A stretch of DNA of 64,000 nucleotides, taken from contig NZ_AHIL01000041.1 of NCBI RefSeq assembly GCF_000241525.1, forward strand, positions 170,403 to 234,402, written 5' to 3'. The notes beneath the pieces were generated by a model that was not told the DNA's origin, made no database searches, and worked only from the letters and a program-made list of their open reading frames with translations. Position 1 is the first letter of the stretch, and every line of letters begins with the position of its first letter. The translations under genes were made by a program, and so were the position numbers. Shown piece by piece: positions 34,327-42,232 of this stretch. Origin of the DNA: Comamonas testosteroni ATCC 11996 (GTDB lineage: Bacteria > Pseudomonadota > Gammaproteobacteria > Burkholderiales > Burkholderiaceae_C).

Positions 34327-34794
34327 ATGACTGCCTTGCCATCCACGCCAGCACCTCCGGTCGAGCCTGTCAGCGGCCCCGAGGCTTCGGCTCTGATCGA
34401 TGCCAGGATTGCCAGCCTGGATGACTGGCGCGGCGCCACGCTGGCCCGCGTGCGCGCGCTGATCCGCGAGGCTTTGCCTGCCGTGGAGGAGGAGCTGAAA
34501 TGGCGCGGTACGCCAGTTTGGTCGCAGGACGGCATTCTGTGCACGGGCGAGACCTACAAGGCCGTGGTCAAGCTGACCTTTGCGCATGGCGCGGCCCTGG
34601 CCGATCCGGCCGGCCTTTTCAATGCCAGTCTTGAAGGCGCCACGCGCCGGGCCATAGACCTGCATGTGGGCGATGCGCTCGACGGCGCAGCGTTTCAGGC
34701 GCTGGTGCAGGCCGCCGCACAGCGCAATGCCCAGGCCCGGGCGGCCAGAAAACCGGCTTCGCAAGCCAAAGCCAGACCGCGGTCTGAAGCCTAG
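34327..34794 (+). CDS. DUF1801 domain-containing protein
   Basis: The 155-residue protein carries a DUF1801 (YdhG-like) fold: ARIASLDDWRGATLARVRAL, then EELKWRGTPVWSQDGILC and AVVKLTFAHGAALADPAGLF. The pattern of a conserved WRGTPVW and KLTFxxGA is the family hallmark; the function is unknown. The C-terminal 25 residues are basic (AARKPASQAKARPRSEA). The start at MTALPS replaces an upstream open frame that is not homologous. Confidence 0.85.
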   Translation: MTALPSTPAPPVEPVSGPEASALIDARIASLDDWRGATLARVRALIREALPAVEEELKWRGTPVWSQDGILCTGETYKAVVKLTFAHGAALADPAGLFNASLEGATRRAIDLHVGDALDGAAFQALVQAAAQRNAQARAARKPASQAKARPRSEA

Positions 34795-34831
34795 GTCGCC
34801 GCAGCAGGTGGCCCTGGGCGTGCAGGCGTGT

Positions 34832-34873
34832 AAAAGCACCCCAGTGCGGGTCCTGCCTGCACGGGGTGCTTCT
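34832..34873. terminator. Bidirectional terminator
   Basis: AAAAGCACCCC and GGGGTGCTT form a long stem with additional pairing (GTGC / GCAC) inside. It lies between the convergent DUF1801 and dehydrogenase genes. Confidence 0.7.
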
Positions 34874-34911
34874 CATCTTGAATCAGGCTGGCTGTAGCCA
34901 GCCTGGAGCCA

Positions 34912-36000
34912 TCAGGCGTTGGCGATGGCCGCCGCGATGGCTTTGCCCACCTCGGTGGTGTCGGCCTTGCCGCCCAGATCGGGCGTCAGCGGGCCGGCCT
35001 TGATCGTGTGCTCGATGGCGGCCACGATGGTGTCGTGGGCCTGGCGCCAGGCTCCTTCGCTGCGGCCCAGGAAGTCCAGCATCAGCGCGCCCGACCAGAC
35101 CATGGCGATGGGGTTGGCGATGTTCTTGCCGTAGATGTCGGGCGCCGAGCCGTGCACGGGCTCGAACAGCGAGGGGAAGCTGCGGTCGGGGTTGAGGTTG
35201 GCCGATGGTGCCAGGCCGATGGTGCCCGTGGTGGCAGGGCCCAGGTCGGACAGGATGTCGCCAAACAGATTGGTGGCGGCCACCACGTCGAAGCGGCCGG
35301 GCTGCAGCACGAAGCGCGCGGTCAGGATGTCGATGTGCTGCTTGTCCAGCGTGACTTCGGGGTAGTCCTTGGCCACATCGTCGGCGCGCTTGTCCCACCA
35401 GGGCATGCTGATGGCGATGCCGTTGCTCTTGGTGGCCAGGGTCACGTGCTTCCTGGCGCGGCTCTGGGCCAGATCGAAGGCGTACTTGAGCAGGCGGTCG
35501 GCTCCATGCTTGCTATAGACCGATTCCTGGATGCAGATCTCGCGGTCCGTACCTTCAAACATGATGCCGCCCAGGGCGGTGTACTCGCCCTCGGTGTTCT
35601 CGCGCACCACGTAGTAGTCGATGTCACCGGGCTTGCGGCCGGCCAGGGGGCAGGGCACGCCTTCGAACAGGCGCACCGGGCGCAGATTGATGTACTGGTC
35701 GAATTCGCGGCGGAACTTGAGGAGAGACCCCCACAGCGAGACATGGTCGGGCACGGTGGCGGGCCAGCCCACGGCGCCGAAGAAGATGGCATCCATGCCC
35801 GAGAGCTGGGCCTTCCAGTCGTCGGGCATCATCTGGCCGTGTTCGGCGTAGTAGTCGCAGTGGGCCCAGTCGAAATGGTGGAACTCCAGCGGCAGGTCGA
35901 AGCGCCTGGCTGCGGCTTCCAGTGCGCGCAGGCCTTCGGGCATGACTTCCTTGCCGATGCCGTCGCCGGCGATGACTGCAATCTTTTTGGGAGTGGACAT
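34912..36000 (-). CDS. Tartrate dehydrogenase / D-malate decarboxylating dehydrogenase (TtuC/DmlA family)
   Basis: The 362-residue enzyme of the isocitrate/isopropylmalate dehydrogenase superfamily oxidises tartrate or D-malate with NAD and a divalent metal. Motifs: KKIAVIAGDGIGKEVMPEGL, GAVGWPATVPDHVSLWGSLL, YVVRENTEGEYTALGG and LFEPVHGSAPDIYGKNIANP. The substitution of WPAT.PDHVSLWG for the isopropylmalate sequence points to TtuC/DmlA. The start is MSTPKKIAV at 36000. It is divergent from a DmlR/TtuA-like regulator gene, which supports the assignment. Confidence 0.92.
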   Translation of the reverse strand: MSTPKKIAVIAGDGIGKEVMPEGLRALEAAARRFDLPLEFHHFDWAHCDYYAEHGQMMPDDWKAQLSGMDAIFFGAVGWPATVPDHVSLWGSLLKFRREFDQYINLRPVRLFEGVPCPLAGRKPGDIDYYVVRENTEGEYTALGGIMFEGTDREICIQESVYSKHGADRLLKYAFDLAQSRARKHVTLATKSNGIAISMPWWDKRADDVAKDYPEVTLDKQHIDILTARFVLQPGRFDVVAATNLFGDILSDLGPATTGTIGLAPSANLNPDRSFPSLFEPVHGSAPDIYGKNIANPIAMVWSGALMLDFLGRSEGAWRQAHDTIVAAIEHTIKAGPLTPDLGGKADTTEVGKAIAAAIANA

Positions 36001-36070
36001 GGTGCTCTCTCGTGAATGTGTTGGGTGGCGAGGCAGCGGCTCAGCCTGTGCCTGGTGGTATTTTTGCACC

Positions 36071-36088
36071 TTGCATAAATGAATACAA
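36071..36088. promoter_or_regulatory. Probable LysR operator between dehydrogenase and regulator
   Basis: TTGCATAAATGAATACAA is an imperfect palindrome (TTGnAT and ATnCAA around 6 bases) with the T-N11-A shape of LysR sites. It lies in the divergent spacer, 70 bases from the dehydrogenase start. Confidence 0.45.
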
Positions 36089-36129
36089 TTGACTGATCGT
36101 GGCCTGATTGTTTACAGATCGTGCATAAA

Positions 36130-37065
36130 ATGCCTTCGCCCGAAGACCTGCGTGTCTTCACCACCGTGGTGCGCAAAGCCAGCTTTGCCGAAGCTGCGGC
36201 CGCGCACAATGCTTCGCCGGCCTTTGTCAGCAAGCGCATCCGCCTGCTGGAGCAGGAGCTGGGCGTGAAGCTGCTGCATCGCACCACACGGCGGGTCGCT
36301 GTCACCGAGCAGGGCGAGCGCGTCTACCACTGGGCGCAGCGCATTCTGGACGAGGTCGAGCATCTGCTGCAGGAAGTCGATGTGACGCGTCGCCAGCCGC
36401 GCGGCCTGCTGCGGGTGTCCACCAGCTTCGGCTTTGGCCGCAATGTGGTGGCGCCCGCGCTGTCGCAGCTGATTGCGCAATACCCGGCGCTGCAGCTGCG
36501 CCTGGAGGTGTTTGACCGCATCGTCGATGTCGCGGCCGAGGGCTTCGATCTCGATGTGCGCGTGGGCGACGAGATCGCGCCGCACCTGATTGCGCGACAT
36601 CTGGCCGACAACCACCGCGTGCTGTGCGCGGCCCCGGCCTATGTGCAGCGGCGTGGCAGTCCGCGCACGCTCGACGAGCTGGCTGGGCATGACTGCCTGG
36701 TCATCAAGGAGCGCGACCATCCCTTCGGTGTCTGGAAACTGCGCTCGGGCAATCAGGAGCGCAGCGTGAAAGTGACCGGGCCGCTGTCCACCAATCATGG
36801 CGAGATGGCCGTGCAATGGGCGCGCGATGGCCATGGCATCGTGCTGCGCTCGCTCTGGGATGTGGCGGCCGATCTGCAGGCCGGCAGTCTGCTGCAGTTG
36901 CTGCCTGAGTGGCAGCAGCAGGCGAATATCTGGGCCGTCTATCCGACGCGGCTGGAGCGCTCGGCCAAGGTGCGGGTCTGCGTCGAGTTCCTGCAGGAGT
37001 TCTTCAGCAAACAGGCTCCCACGGGATTTCGAAATGCTATCAAAAAAGAAGCTGCTATCGAATGA
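36130..37065 (+). CDS. LysR-type regulator (DmlR/TtuA-like)
   Basis: The 311-residue regulator begins MPSPEDLRVFTTVVRKASFA; a GTG three codons upstream could extend it. The helix-turn-helix is AEAAAAHNASPAFVSKRIRL and the binding domain has GLLRVSTSFGFGRNVVAPAL and FDLDVRVGDEIAPHLIARHL. It is divergent from the tartrate/D-malate dehydrogenase gene. The last ten residues (NAIKKEAAIE) come from a copy of the short dispersed repeat at the gene's 3' end, which seems to have extended the reading frame. Confidence 0.9.
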   Translation: MPSPEDLRVFTTVVRKASFAEAAAAHNASPAFVSKRIRLLEQELGVKLLHRTTRRVAVTEQGERVYHWAQRILDEVEHLLQEVDVTRRQPRGLLRVSTSFGFGRNVVAPALSQLIAQYPALQLRLEVFDRIVDVAAEGFDLDVRVGDEIAPHLIARHLADNHRVLCAAPAYVQRRGSPRTLDELAGHDCLVIKERDHPFGVWKLRSGNQERSVKVTGPLSTNHGEMAVQWARDGHGIVLRSLWDVAADLQAGSLLQLLPEWQQQANIWAVYPTRLERSAKVRVCVEFLQEFFSKQAPTGFRNAIKKEAAIE

Positions 37066-37135
37066 TGTACATGAATTTCAGAGTCTTTTGAATCTGAAAG
37101 ATATGCACAGCAAGCGCAAGCAGCTTCTGTTTTTG
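37035..37135. repeat. Two halves of the dispersed short repeat, one in the 3' end of the LysR gene
   Basis: GCTATCAAAAAAGAAGCTGCTATC at 37037-37060 and CAGCAAGCGCAAGCAGCTTCTGTTTTT at about 37108-37134 match the two arms of the repeat found elsewhere in the window. The first arm encodes the C-terminus of the LysR protein. Together they can base-pair over a long loop. Confidence 0.5.
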
Positions 37136-37172
37136 AGCCTGATGCCGCATGGCGGCTCAGGCCGGTGGCCAA

Positions 37173-37619
37173 TTACTTTGTCAGCGCGGCCTTCACGGCA
37201 GCGGACACCAGGCCCATATCGGCCTTGCCGGCCAGCTGGGTCTTGACGGCGCCCATCACCTTGCCCATGTCGCCGGGGCCGGAGGCGCCCAGCTCGGCCA
37301 CGATGGCCTGCACGGCAGCGGTGATCTCGGCTTCGCCCATGCGTTCGGGCAGATAGACCTTGAGCACTTCCATTTCGGCCTTTTCCACATCGGCCAGATC
37401 GCTGCGATTGGCGGCTTCGAAGGCGGCGATGGAGTCCTTGCGCTGCTTGATCAGCTTGTCGACGATGGCGATGACGGCTGCGTCGTCGAGCTCGATGCGC
37501 TCGTCCACTTCCTTTTGCTTCATCGCGGCCTGCAGCAGGCGGATGGTGCCCAGGCGTGCACTGTCCTTGGCACGCATGGCGGTCTTCATGTCTTCGGTAA
37601 TCTGGGCTTTCAGGCTCAT
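37173..37619 (-). CDS. yqeY: GatB/YqeY domain-containing protein
   Basis: The 148-residue protein starts MSLKAQITEDMKTAMRAKDS, behind AAGGAG. YqeY-like proteins contain the tail domain of GatB and probably bind tRNA. The signature IRLLQAAMKQKEVDER and VLKVYLPERMGEAEITAAV are intact. It lies downstream of rpsU, an arrangement conserved in proteobacteria where dnaG often follows; no dnaG is seen here. Confidence 0.92.
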   Translation of the reverse strand: MSLKAQITEDMKTAMRAKDSARLGTIRLLQAAMKQKEVDERIELDDAAVIAIVDKLIKQRKDSIAAFEAANRSDLADVEKAEMEVLKVYLPERMGEAEITAAVQAIVAELGASGPGDMGKVMGAVKTQLAGKADMGLVSAAVKAALTK

Positions 37620-37730
37620 GGCTTTCTCCTTGGGGTGGGCGAATGGTGGTGCGCCGTGTGAACGGCGTTGACTATCCATGCGCTGGGAGGTCACTGCGTG
37701 GCCGGGCAGGCCTGGCAGTGGCCAGAAAAC

Positions 37731-37769
37731 AAAAAACCCGCGCCTGGCGTCCCGAGCGCGGGTTTGCGG
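37731..37769 (-). terminator. Terminator of rpsU
   Basis: AAACCCGCGC and GCGCGGGTTT flank a loop of about 13 bases, with a run of T on the minus strand. It lies 33 bases beyond the rpsU stop and may leave partial read-through to yqeY. Confidence 0.8.
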
Positions 37770-37801
37770 CTGTTTTAAGGCCGACTGGTCCTAATCAACG
37801 A

Positions 37802-38014
37802 TTAGTACAGCTTCTTAGGCAGTTGCATGCTGCGAACGCGCTTGTAGTGACGCTTCACGGCAGCGGCCTTCTTGCGCTTGCGCTCGGCTGTGGGCTTTTC
37901 GTAGAACTCGCGAGCACGCAGATCGGTCAGCAGACCCAGCTTTTCGATGGTGCGCTTGAAGCGGCGCAGGGCAACTTCATAGGGCTCGTTTTCTTTGACG
38001 CGGATGGTAGTCAT
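37802..38014 (-). CDS. rpsU: 30S ribosomal protein S21
   Basis: The 70-residue basic protein ([20 protein letters not shown], then [20 protein letters not shown] and [20 protein letters not shown]) is ribosomal protein S21, which helps the ribosome engage the message start. Length and composition are normal. A strong promoter lies about 100 bases upstream. Confidence 0.98.
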   Translation of the reverse strand: MTTIRVKENEPYEVALRRFKRTIEKLGLLTDLRAREFYEKPTAERKRKKAAAVKRHYKRVRSMQLPKKLY

Positions 38015-38513
38015 TTAATTTCCAGATATATCTGTGCTGACAGAGGGTTCTCGGGAAGATCGGGCCTGAGAGCCGTGTACAGCGGTTTCCCCGCCACTTT
38101 TTAACTAGTATGGCCGACGGGGTAATGCCAGCAAAGTCGAGCATTATAGACCAAGACTTGGGCTGCGTCTCGAATGGGGCGTGAGGCAATGCGGCGTAAG
38201 CCGCGCGTGCATGGTTTTGCGGCTGCAGGCAGGGCGTTGTCGCAGACCTGATCCAAGCACCGCCATTGTGCCTTTTGGCCTATCGGCGCGTTCAAGTCGC
38301 GTGTATTGCAGAGCAAGGCCGGATGCGCAATGCATGAGCACGGTGCTTGCCAGGCGCCAGGACGGCCAAGCTCGGTGCAGGGGTTTCTTGGGAGTATTGT
38401 GTGCACGAAAATTGCATACAGTTTGGGGGCTTTATTTCGTGACCGAGGTCAAGGAGTAAGCGGGTTTCGTGCCTGTGCGCGCCGTGTTTTTCTGTGTTCA
38501 AGGAGCTTCCATC
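38015..38513. other. Intergenic region with the rpsU promoter
   Basis: About 500 bases without a convincing gene. The rpsU promoter lies near 38106-38134, and a second TATAAT-like hexamer appears at about 38143-38148 on the minus strand. The right end has AAGGAG at 38500-38505, the ribosome binding site for the BMP lipoprotein gene. No RNA gene was recognised. Confidence 0.55.
38106..38134 (-). promoter_or_regulatory. Sigma-70-type promoter of rpsU
   Basis: On the minus strand TTGCTG (-35) and ATACTA (-10) are 17 bases apart, an ideal spacing, about 90 bases before the rpsU start. Confidence 0.65.
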
Positions 38514-39563
38514 TTGTCCAGCGCTTCTCATCGCTCATTTATTTCGCGTCGTCAATGGATGGCTTCGGCCGTCGCCGTGCCGGGCTTGCTGGTATTGACG
38601 GCATGTGCCGGCAGAGCCGGAGTTTCCGGGCCTGCCGCGTCCGGCGGTTCCCTGGTGGTGGGCGGTCTGTTTGCGGGCTCGCGCAGCGACAAGGGTTTCA
38701 TGGAGGCCGGCTGGCGCGGTCTGGAAAAAGCGCGCCAGGAGCTGGGTGTGCAGACCCGTTTTCTCGACGGCATGGCGCCCAGGAAGGAGCTGCTGGTACC
38801 GGCTCTCGCGCAGCTCGCGGAGCAGGGGGCGCAACTGGTGATTGCCCATGGCGGGCAGAACAATCAGGCCGCAGCCGAAGTCGCGGCGCGCTTTCCCAGG
38901 ACCCAGTTTGTCGTGACCCAGGGCGCGGTGCAGGGGAGCAATCTCTGCAGCTATGACGTGCTGCAGGAGGAGTCGGCCTATCTGGCCGGCGTGCTGGCGG
39001 CCCTGACCACCAAAACCGGTGTGGTCGGCCATATGTCGGGCATTCGCGTGCCCCCGGGGCTCAAGGGGCGCGCAGCCTATGCGGCCGGCGTGCGCGATAC
39101 CGACCCCAGGGTCAAGCTGTTGACGAATTTCTCGGGCGATCAGGACGACAACGCCTTGTCGCACCGCATCGCCAGGGCCCAGATGGCTGCCGGTGCCGAT
39201 GTGATCTTCACCATGCTCAATTCCGGCCGCGATGGCGTGACCCAGGCCTGTCGCGAGGCGGGCACGCGCCAGATCGGCAATGTGATCGACTGGACCACGG
39301 TGGACCCGCAGGTGTTCGTTGCTTCCGCCTGGGCCGATGTGGGCATTGGCGCGTTTTTGGCCGTCAAGGACATGCAGCAGCGCGGCGCGCCCGGCCCGGG
39401 CATTCGCAAGATCGGCCTGAGCGATCCGGCCGCCGTACGTCTGACCATGGGCCAGGGCGTGGCCGCCGCTGTGCGCGAGCGCGTGGCCAAGGCGTCGGCT
39501 GCCATCGCCTCGGGGCAGCTCAAGGTCCCCGAACACTATGAAGGCAAGGAGTTTTCCGCCTGA
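38514..39563 (+). CDS. BMP-family ABC-transporter substrate-binding lipoprotein
   Basis: The 349-residue protein belongs to the BMP/PnrA family of nucleoside-type binding proteins. The start is a TTG at 38514, chosen because AAGGAG lies 8 bases upstream and the frame then opens with a lipoprotein signal: SRRQWMASAVAVPGLLVLTAC. The SRRQWM piece resembles a twin-arginine motif. The mature part has VVGGLFAGSRSDKGFMEAGW, VIAHGGQNNQAAAEVAARFP and GVVGHMSGIRVPPGLKGRAA. A GTG at 38469 gives a longer but unlikely N-terminus. No transporter genes are near, so the ligand is unknown. Confidence 0.87.
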   Translation: MSSASHRSFISRRQWMASAVAVPGLLVLTACAGRAGVSGPAASGGSLVVGGLFAGSRSDKGFMEAGWRGLEKARQELGVQTRFLDGMAPRKELLVPALAQLAEQGAQLVIAHGGQNNQAAAEVAARFPRTQFVVTQGAVQGSNLCSYDVLQEESAYLAGVLAALTTKTGVVGHMSGIRVPPGLKGRAAYAAGVRDTDPRVKLLTNFSGDQDDNALSHRIARAQMAAGADVIFTMLNSGRDGVTQACREAGTRQIGNVIDWTTVDPQVFVASAWADVGIGAFLAVKDMQQRGAPGPGIRKIGLSDPAAVRLTMGQGVAAAVRERVAKASAAIASGQLKVPEHYEGKEFSA

Positions 39564-39590
39564 TCGGATGATGAGTCTGGGGGCAGCCGC

Positions 39591-39620
39591 AAAAAAGGAT
39601 GGTTGAACCATCCTTTTTTC
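39591..39620. terminator. Bidirectional terminator between BMP gene and flavoprotein gene
   Basis: AAAAAAGGATGGTT and AACCATCCTTTTTT form a near-perfect stem with a short loop and T tracts in both directions. Confidence 0.9.
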
Positions 39621-39649
39621 ATGGCGGCTGCCGATTCGGTCCCAGTCGT

Positions 39650-40924
39650 TCAAGCCATGACGGGTTGCTTTTCCGCCATGGCCTGGGCGCAGGCTGCGGC
39701 ACTGGCCCAGGCCCACTGGAAGTTGTAGCCGCCCAGCCAGCCGGTGATGTCCACCACCTCGCCGATAAAGTACAGGCCCGGCCGGCTCTTGCACTCCATG
39801 GTTTGCTGGGACAGCACCTTGGTGTCCACGCCGCCCAAGGTGACCTCGGCTTTTTTGTAGCCTTCGGTGCCCGTGGGGGTGATCTCCCAGCGCGACAGCT
39901 GTTCGGCCAGTCTGGCCAGGGCCTTGTCGCCGGCCTCGTTGATGGGGCGCTGCAGCTCGGGCATGCGGCTGACCCAGGCATCGGCCAGGCGCGCGGGCAG
40001 GTGGGCGGCCAGCTCGTTGGCCACCAGCTTGCGCGAGTGGAGCTTGGCCTGGGCCAGCACCTCGGCCAGATCCACGCCAGGCAGCAGATTGATCTGAAGC
40101 GGGGTGCCGGGCTTCCAGTAGCTGGAGATCTGCAACACGGCGGGACCCGAGAGGCCGCGGTGGGTAAACAGCAAATCCTCGTGGAAGCTCATGCGCTCCT
40201 TTTTGCTGCCGGTGCTGATTTCCACGGGCAGGGCCAGACCGGCCAGGCCCGCGTAGGGCTGCCAGCCTTCGCCGTCGAAGGTCATGGGCACCAGGCCGGG
40301 CGTGCGCTCGATCAGCGGCAGATCGAACTGCTGGGCCAGCCGGTAGCCGAAGTCGGTGGCGCCAATCTTGGGAATGCTCAGACCGCCGGTGGCAATGACC
40401 AGATTGGCGGCCTGCACCAGGCCGCGATCGGTTTCAATTTGATAGCTGCAATCGCTTTCTGTGTCTGAGTTTGACGGCGAAAGCACGACTTTCTTGACCT
40501 GGCAAGGCTGCCAGCGCTGCACGCCGCCCGCTGTGCACTCGGCCAGCAGCATGGCGATGATGTCCTCGGCCGAATGGTCGGCAAACAGCTGGCCCTTGTG
40601 CTTTTCGTGGTGGGCAATGCCGTGTCTGTCCATCAGCGTGATGAAGTCGGCAGGCGTGAAGCGCGACAGGGCCGAGCGGCAGAACTGAGGGTTCTGCCCC
40701 ACAAAATGCTTGTGCGGCGCACGCACGTCCAGATCGCGGTTGGTGAAGTTGCAGCGCCCGCCGCCCGAGATGCGGATCTTCTCGGCCACCTTGGGCGCAT
40801 GATCGATCAGCAGCACTTTCAGGCCCTGCTGGCCGGCCTGGGCCGCGCAGAACAGGCCGGCGGCACCGGCGCCGATGATGATGGCGTCAAAAATCTGGAA
40901 GGGGACCTGTGAAGAGGAGGACAC
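39650..40924 (-). CDS. NAD(P)/FAD-dependent oxidoreductase, BaiN/HI0933-like
   Basis: The 424-residue flavoprotein has the FAD fold at the start (DAIIIGAGAAGLFCAAQAGQ, residues 13-32), then KIRISGGGRCNFTNRD, a landmark of the HI0933/BaiN family, and ends with GLYFIGEVVDITGWLGGYNF. Enzymes of this family are poorly characterised; BaiN acts on bile-acid intermediates, others are annotated as aminoacetone oxidase-like. A low-complexity insertion at about residues 150-166 (SPSNSDTESDCSYQIET) corresponds to a copy of the dispersed short repeat inside the gene. Confidence 0.85.
   Translation of the reverse strand: MSSSSQVPFQIFDAIIIGAGAAGLFCAAQAGQQGLKVLLIDHAPKVAEKIRISGGGRCNFTNRDLDVRAPHKHFVGQNPQFCRSALSRFTPADFITLMDRHGIAHHEKHKGQLFADHSAEDIIAMLLAECTAGGVQRWQPCQVKKVVLSPSNSDTESDCSYQIETDRGLVQAANLVIATGGLSIPKIGATDFGYRLAQQFDLPLIERTPGLVPMTFDGEGWQPYAGLAGLALPVEISTGSKKERMSFHEDLLFTHRGLSGPAVLQISSYWKPGTPLQINLLPGVDLAEVLAQAKLHSRKLVANELAAHLPARLADAWVSRMPELQRPINEAGDKALARLAEQLSRWEITPTGTEGYKKAEVTLGGVDTKVLSQQTMECKSRPGLYFIGEVVDITGWLGGYNFQWAWASAAACAQAMAEKQPVMA
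40431..40466. repeat. Dispersed short repeat inside the BaiN-like gene
   Basis: GTTTCAATTTGATAGCTGCAATCGCTTTCTG carries the repeat core TTTGATAGCTGC-CGCTT and lies within the coding sequence. It encodes part of a variable surface segment and keeps the frame open. Confidence 0.5.
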
Positions 40925-40974
40925 GGCGGGCAGGGCGATGGAGCAAGAACAAGGCCGCGATTGTCCCAGATGCC

Positions 40975-41577
40975 TCAGATTTTGGGCTCATCCACTACAA
41001 AGCCCCAGAAACCGTCGTCGCAGTGAATGCAGCAGGCCGTAAAGTGATTCAGGTCACTGGCGTGAAACCAGATCAGGCCCAGCGTGGAGTCGCACAGTGC
41101 GTCGGCCTGATCTGCGAGGCTGAGTGCCGCAATATGCTCCAGCTCCATATCGCCGAAGAACTCCTGCAGATCGCTGGCGCCCAGAAAAAGGTCGTGGTCC
41201 AGACTGCCGATCTTTCCTTTGTGCCGGCCGTGCAGAACTTCCACAAATGGGTTGCCACCCTGGTCGTGGCCAATGGCTACGAACCAGCGGGCCAGCAGAA
41301 ATTCGGACTGCACGGTTTTCAGGTCTTCCTGATGCTGTTGCGCGCCAAAGCTGAAGAGGTCGGCAAAGTTGGCGTGGCTTTCGCTGGCAATCTCGGTGCT
41401 GTGCTGAAGATAGCTGGCGTGGTCTGAGGCCTGCTCCAGCGCATACATGGAAAAGCCGTTCTGTGTGATCAGAAACTGCGCATAAGCATCTGAGAAGCCA
41501 ATGTGCGCCTGCAGCGCTGCTACTTCCTGTGTGCTGGCAGCGGGCTGGCCGAAGGGGTTGGGAAACAGAACTTGCAA
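40975..41577 (-). CDS. SMI1/KNR4 (SUKH)-family protein
   Basis: The 200-residue protein resembles the SUKH superfamily, many members of which are immunity proteins against nuclease toxins; others are structural or regulatory. The start is a TTG at 41577 preceded by AGGAG at 6 bases, giving MQVLFPNPFGQPAASTQEVA; the ORF further upstream is not homologous. Core pieces are LQAHIGFSDAYAQFLITQNG, RWFVAIGHDQGGNPFVEVLH and GKIGSLDHDLFLGASDLQEF. No toxin gene is adjacent. Confidence 0.75.
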   Translation of the reverse strand: MQVLFPNPFGQPAASTQEVAALQAHIGFSDAYAQFLITQNGFSMYALEQASDHASYLQHSTEIASESHANFADLFSFGAQQHQEDLKTVQSEFLLARWFVAIGHDQGGNPFVEVLHGRHKGKIGSLDHDLFLGASDLQEFFGDMELEHIAALSLADQADALCDSTLGLIWFHASDLNHFTACCIHCDDGFWGFVVDEPKI

Positions 41578-41592
41578 GACGCACTCCTGAGG

Positions 41593-41610
41593 CTTACAGC
41601 ATGGTGTAAG
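41593..41610. promoter_or_regulatory. Inverted repeat in the leader of the SUKH gene
   Basis: CTTACA-GCATGG-TGTAAG is a perfect repeat with 6-base arms just upstream of the ribosome binding site (minus strand). It could be an operator or a leader hairpin. Confidence 0.35.
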
Positions 41611-41702
41611 TCGATACTTGTTTATACCTGCAGCCCGTTGTCCCATTGGGGTATGCGCAAGGGCTCAGCGTGCGTCCTGGATCACTTCTAGAATCGCGCC
41701 CC

Positions 41703-42182
41703 ATGAATACACCATCCCACCAGCTGAGCATGACCGTGCTCATGTCGCCTGACATGGCCAACTTCTCCGGCAATGTGCACGGGGGCGCCATCTTGAAATT
41801 GCTGGACCAGGTCGCCTATGCCTGCGCCAGCCGCTATGCGGGCCGCTATGTCGTGACGCTGAGCGTGGACCAGGTGATGTTTCTGCAGCCTATCCACGTA
41901 GGTGAGCTGGTGACTTTTCTGGCCAGCGTGAACCACACCGGCAAGTCGTCCATGGAAATCGGCATCAAGGTGATTGCCGAGGAGATTCGCAGCCAGGTGG
42001 TGCGCCATGTGAACAGCTGCTTCTTCACCATGGTGGCCGTGGACGATGACAAAAAGCCTGCTCCCGTGCCCCCGCTGCAGCTCGAAACCGACGAGGAAAA
42101 GCGCCGCTGGGACGCCGCCATCATCCGCAAGGAACTGCGCAAGGAGCTGGCCGAGCGCTTCGCCGAGACTCGTACACCCTGA
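41703..42182 (+). CDS. Acyl-CoA thioesterase (hot-dog fold)
   Basis: The 159-residue single hot-dog-domain protein hydrolyses acyl-CoA. The sequence MSPDMANFSGNVHGGAILKL is the YciA/BACH-type signature, and GRYVVTLSVDQVMFLQPIHV and GELVTFLASVNHTGKSSMEI are typical. The C-terminus is a charged helix (RKELRKELAERFAETRTP). The start is the Met at 41703. Confidence 0.9.
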   Translation: MNTPSHQLSMTVLMSPDMANFSGNVHGGAILKLLDQVAYACASRYAGRYVVTLSVDQVMFLQPIHVGELVTFLASVNHTGKSSMEIGIKVIAEEIRSQVVRHVNSCFFTMVAVDDDKKPAPVPPLQLETDEEKRRWDAAIIRKELRKELAERFAETRTP

Positions 42183-42232
42183 GTCGGGTCGCCGCTAGCC
42201 CGGGTTGCAGGACAGCCCGGGACGGTACTGGC

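Noticed and set aside
38181..38459. 92-codon plus-strand frame in the rpsU-BMP spacer
   Set aside because: No ribosome binding site; Arg/Cys-rich composition unlike a protein.
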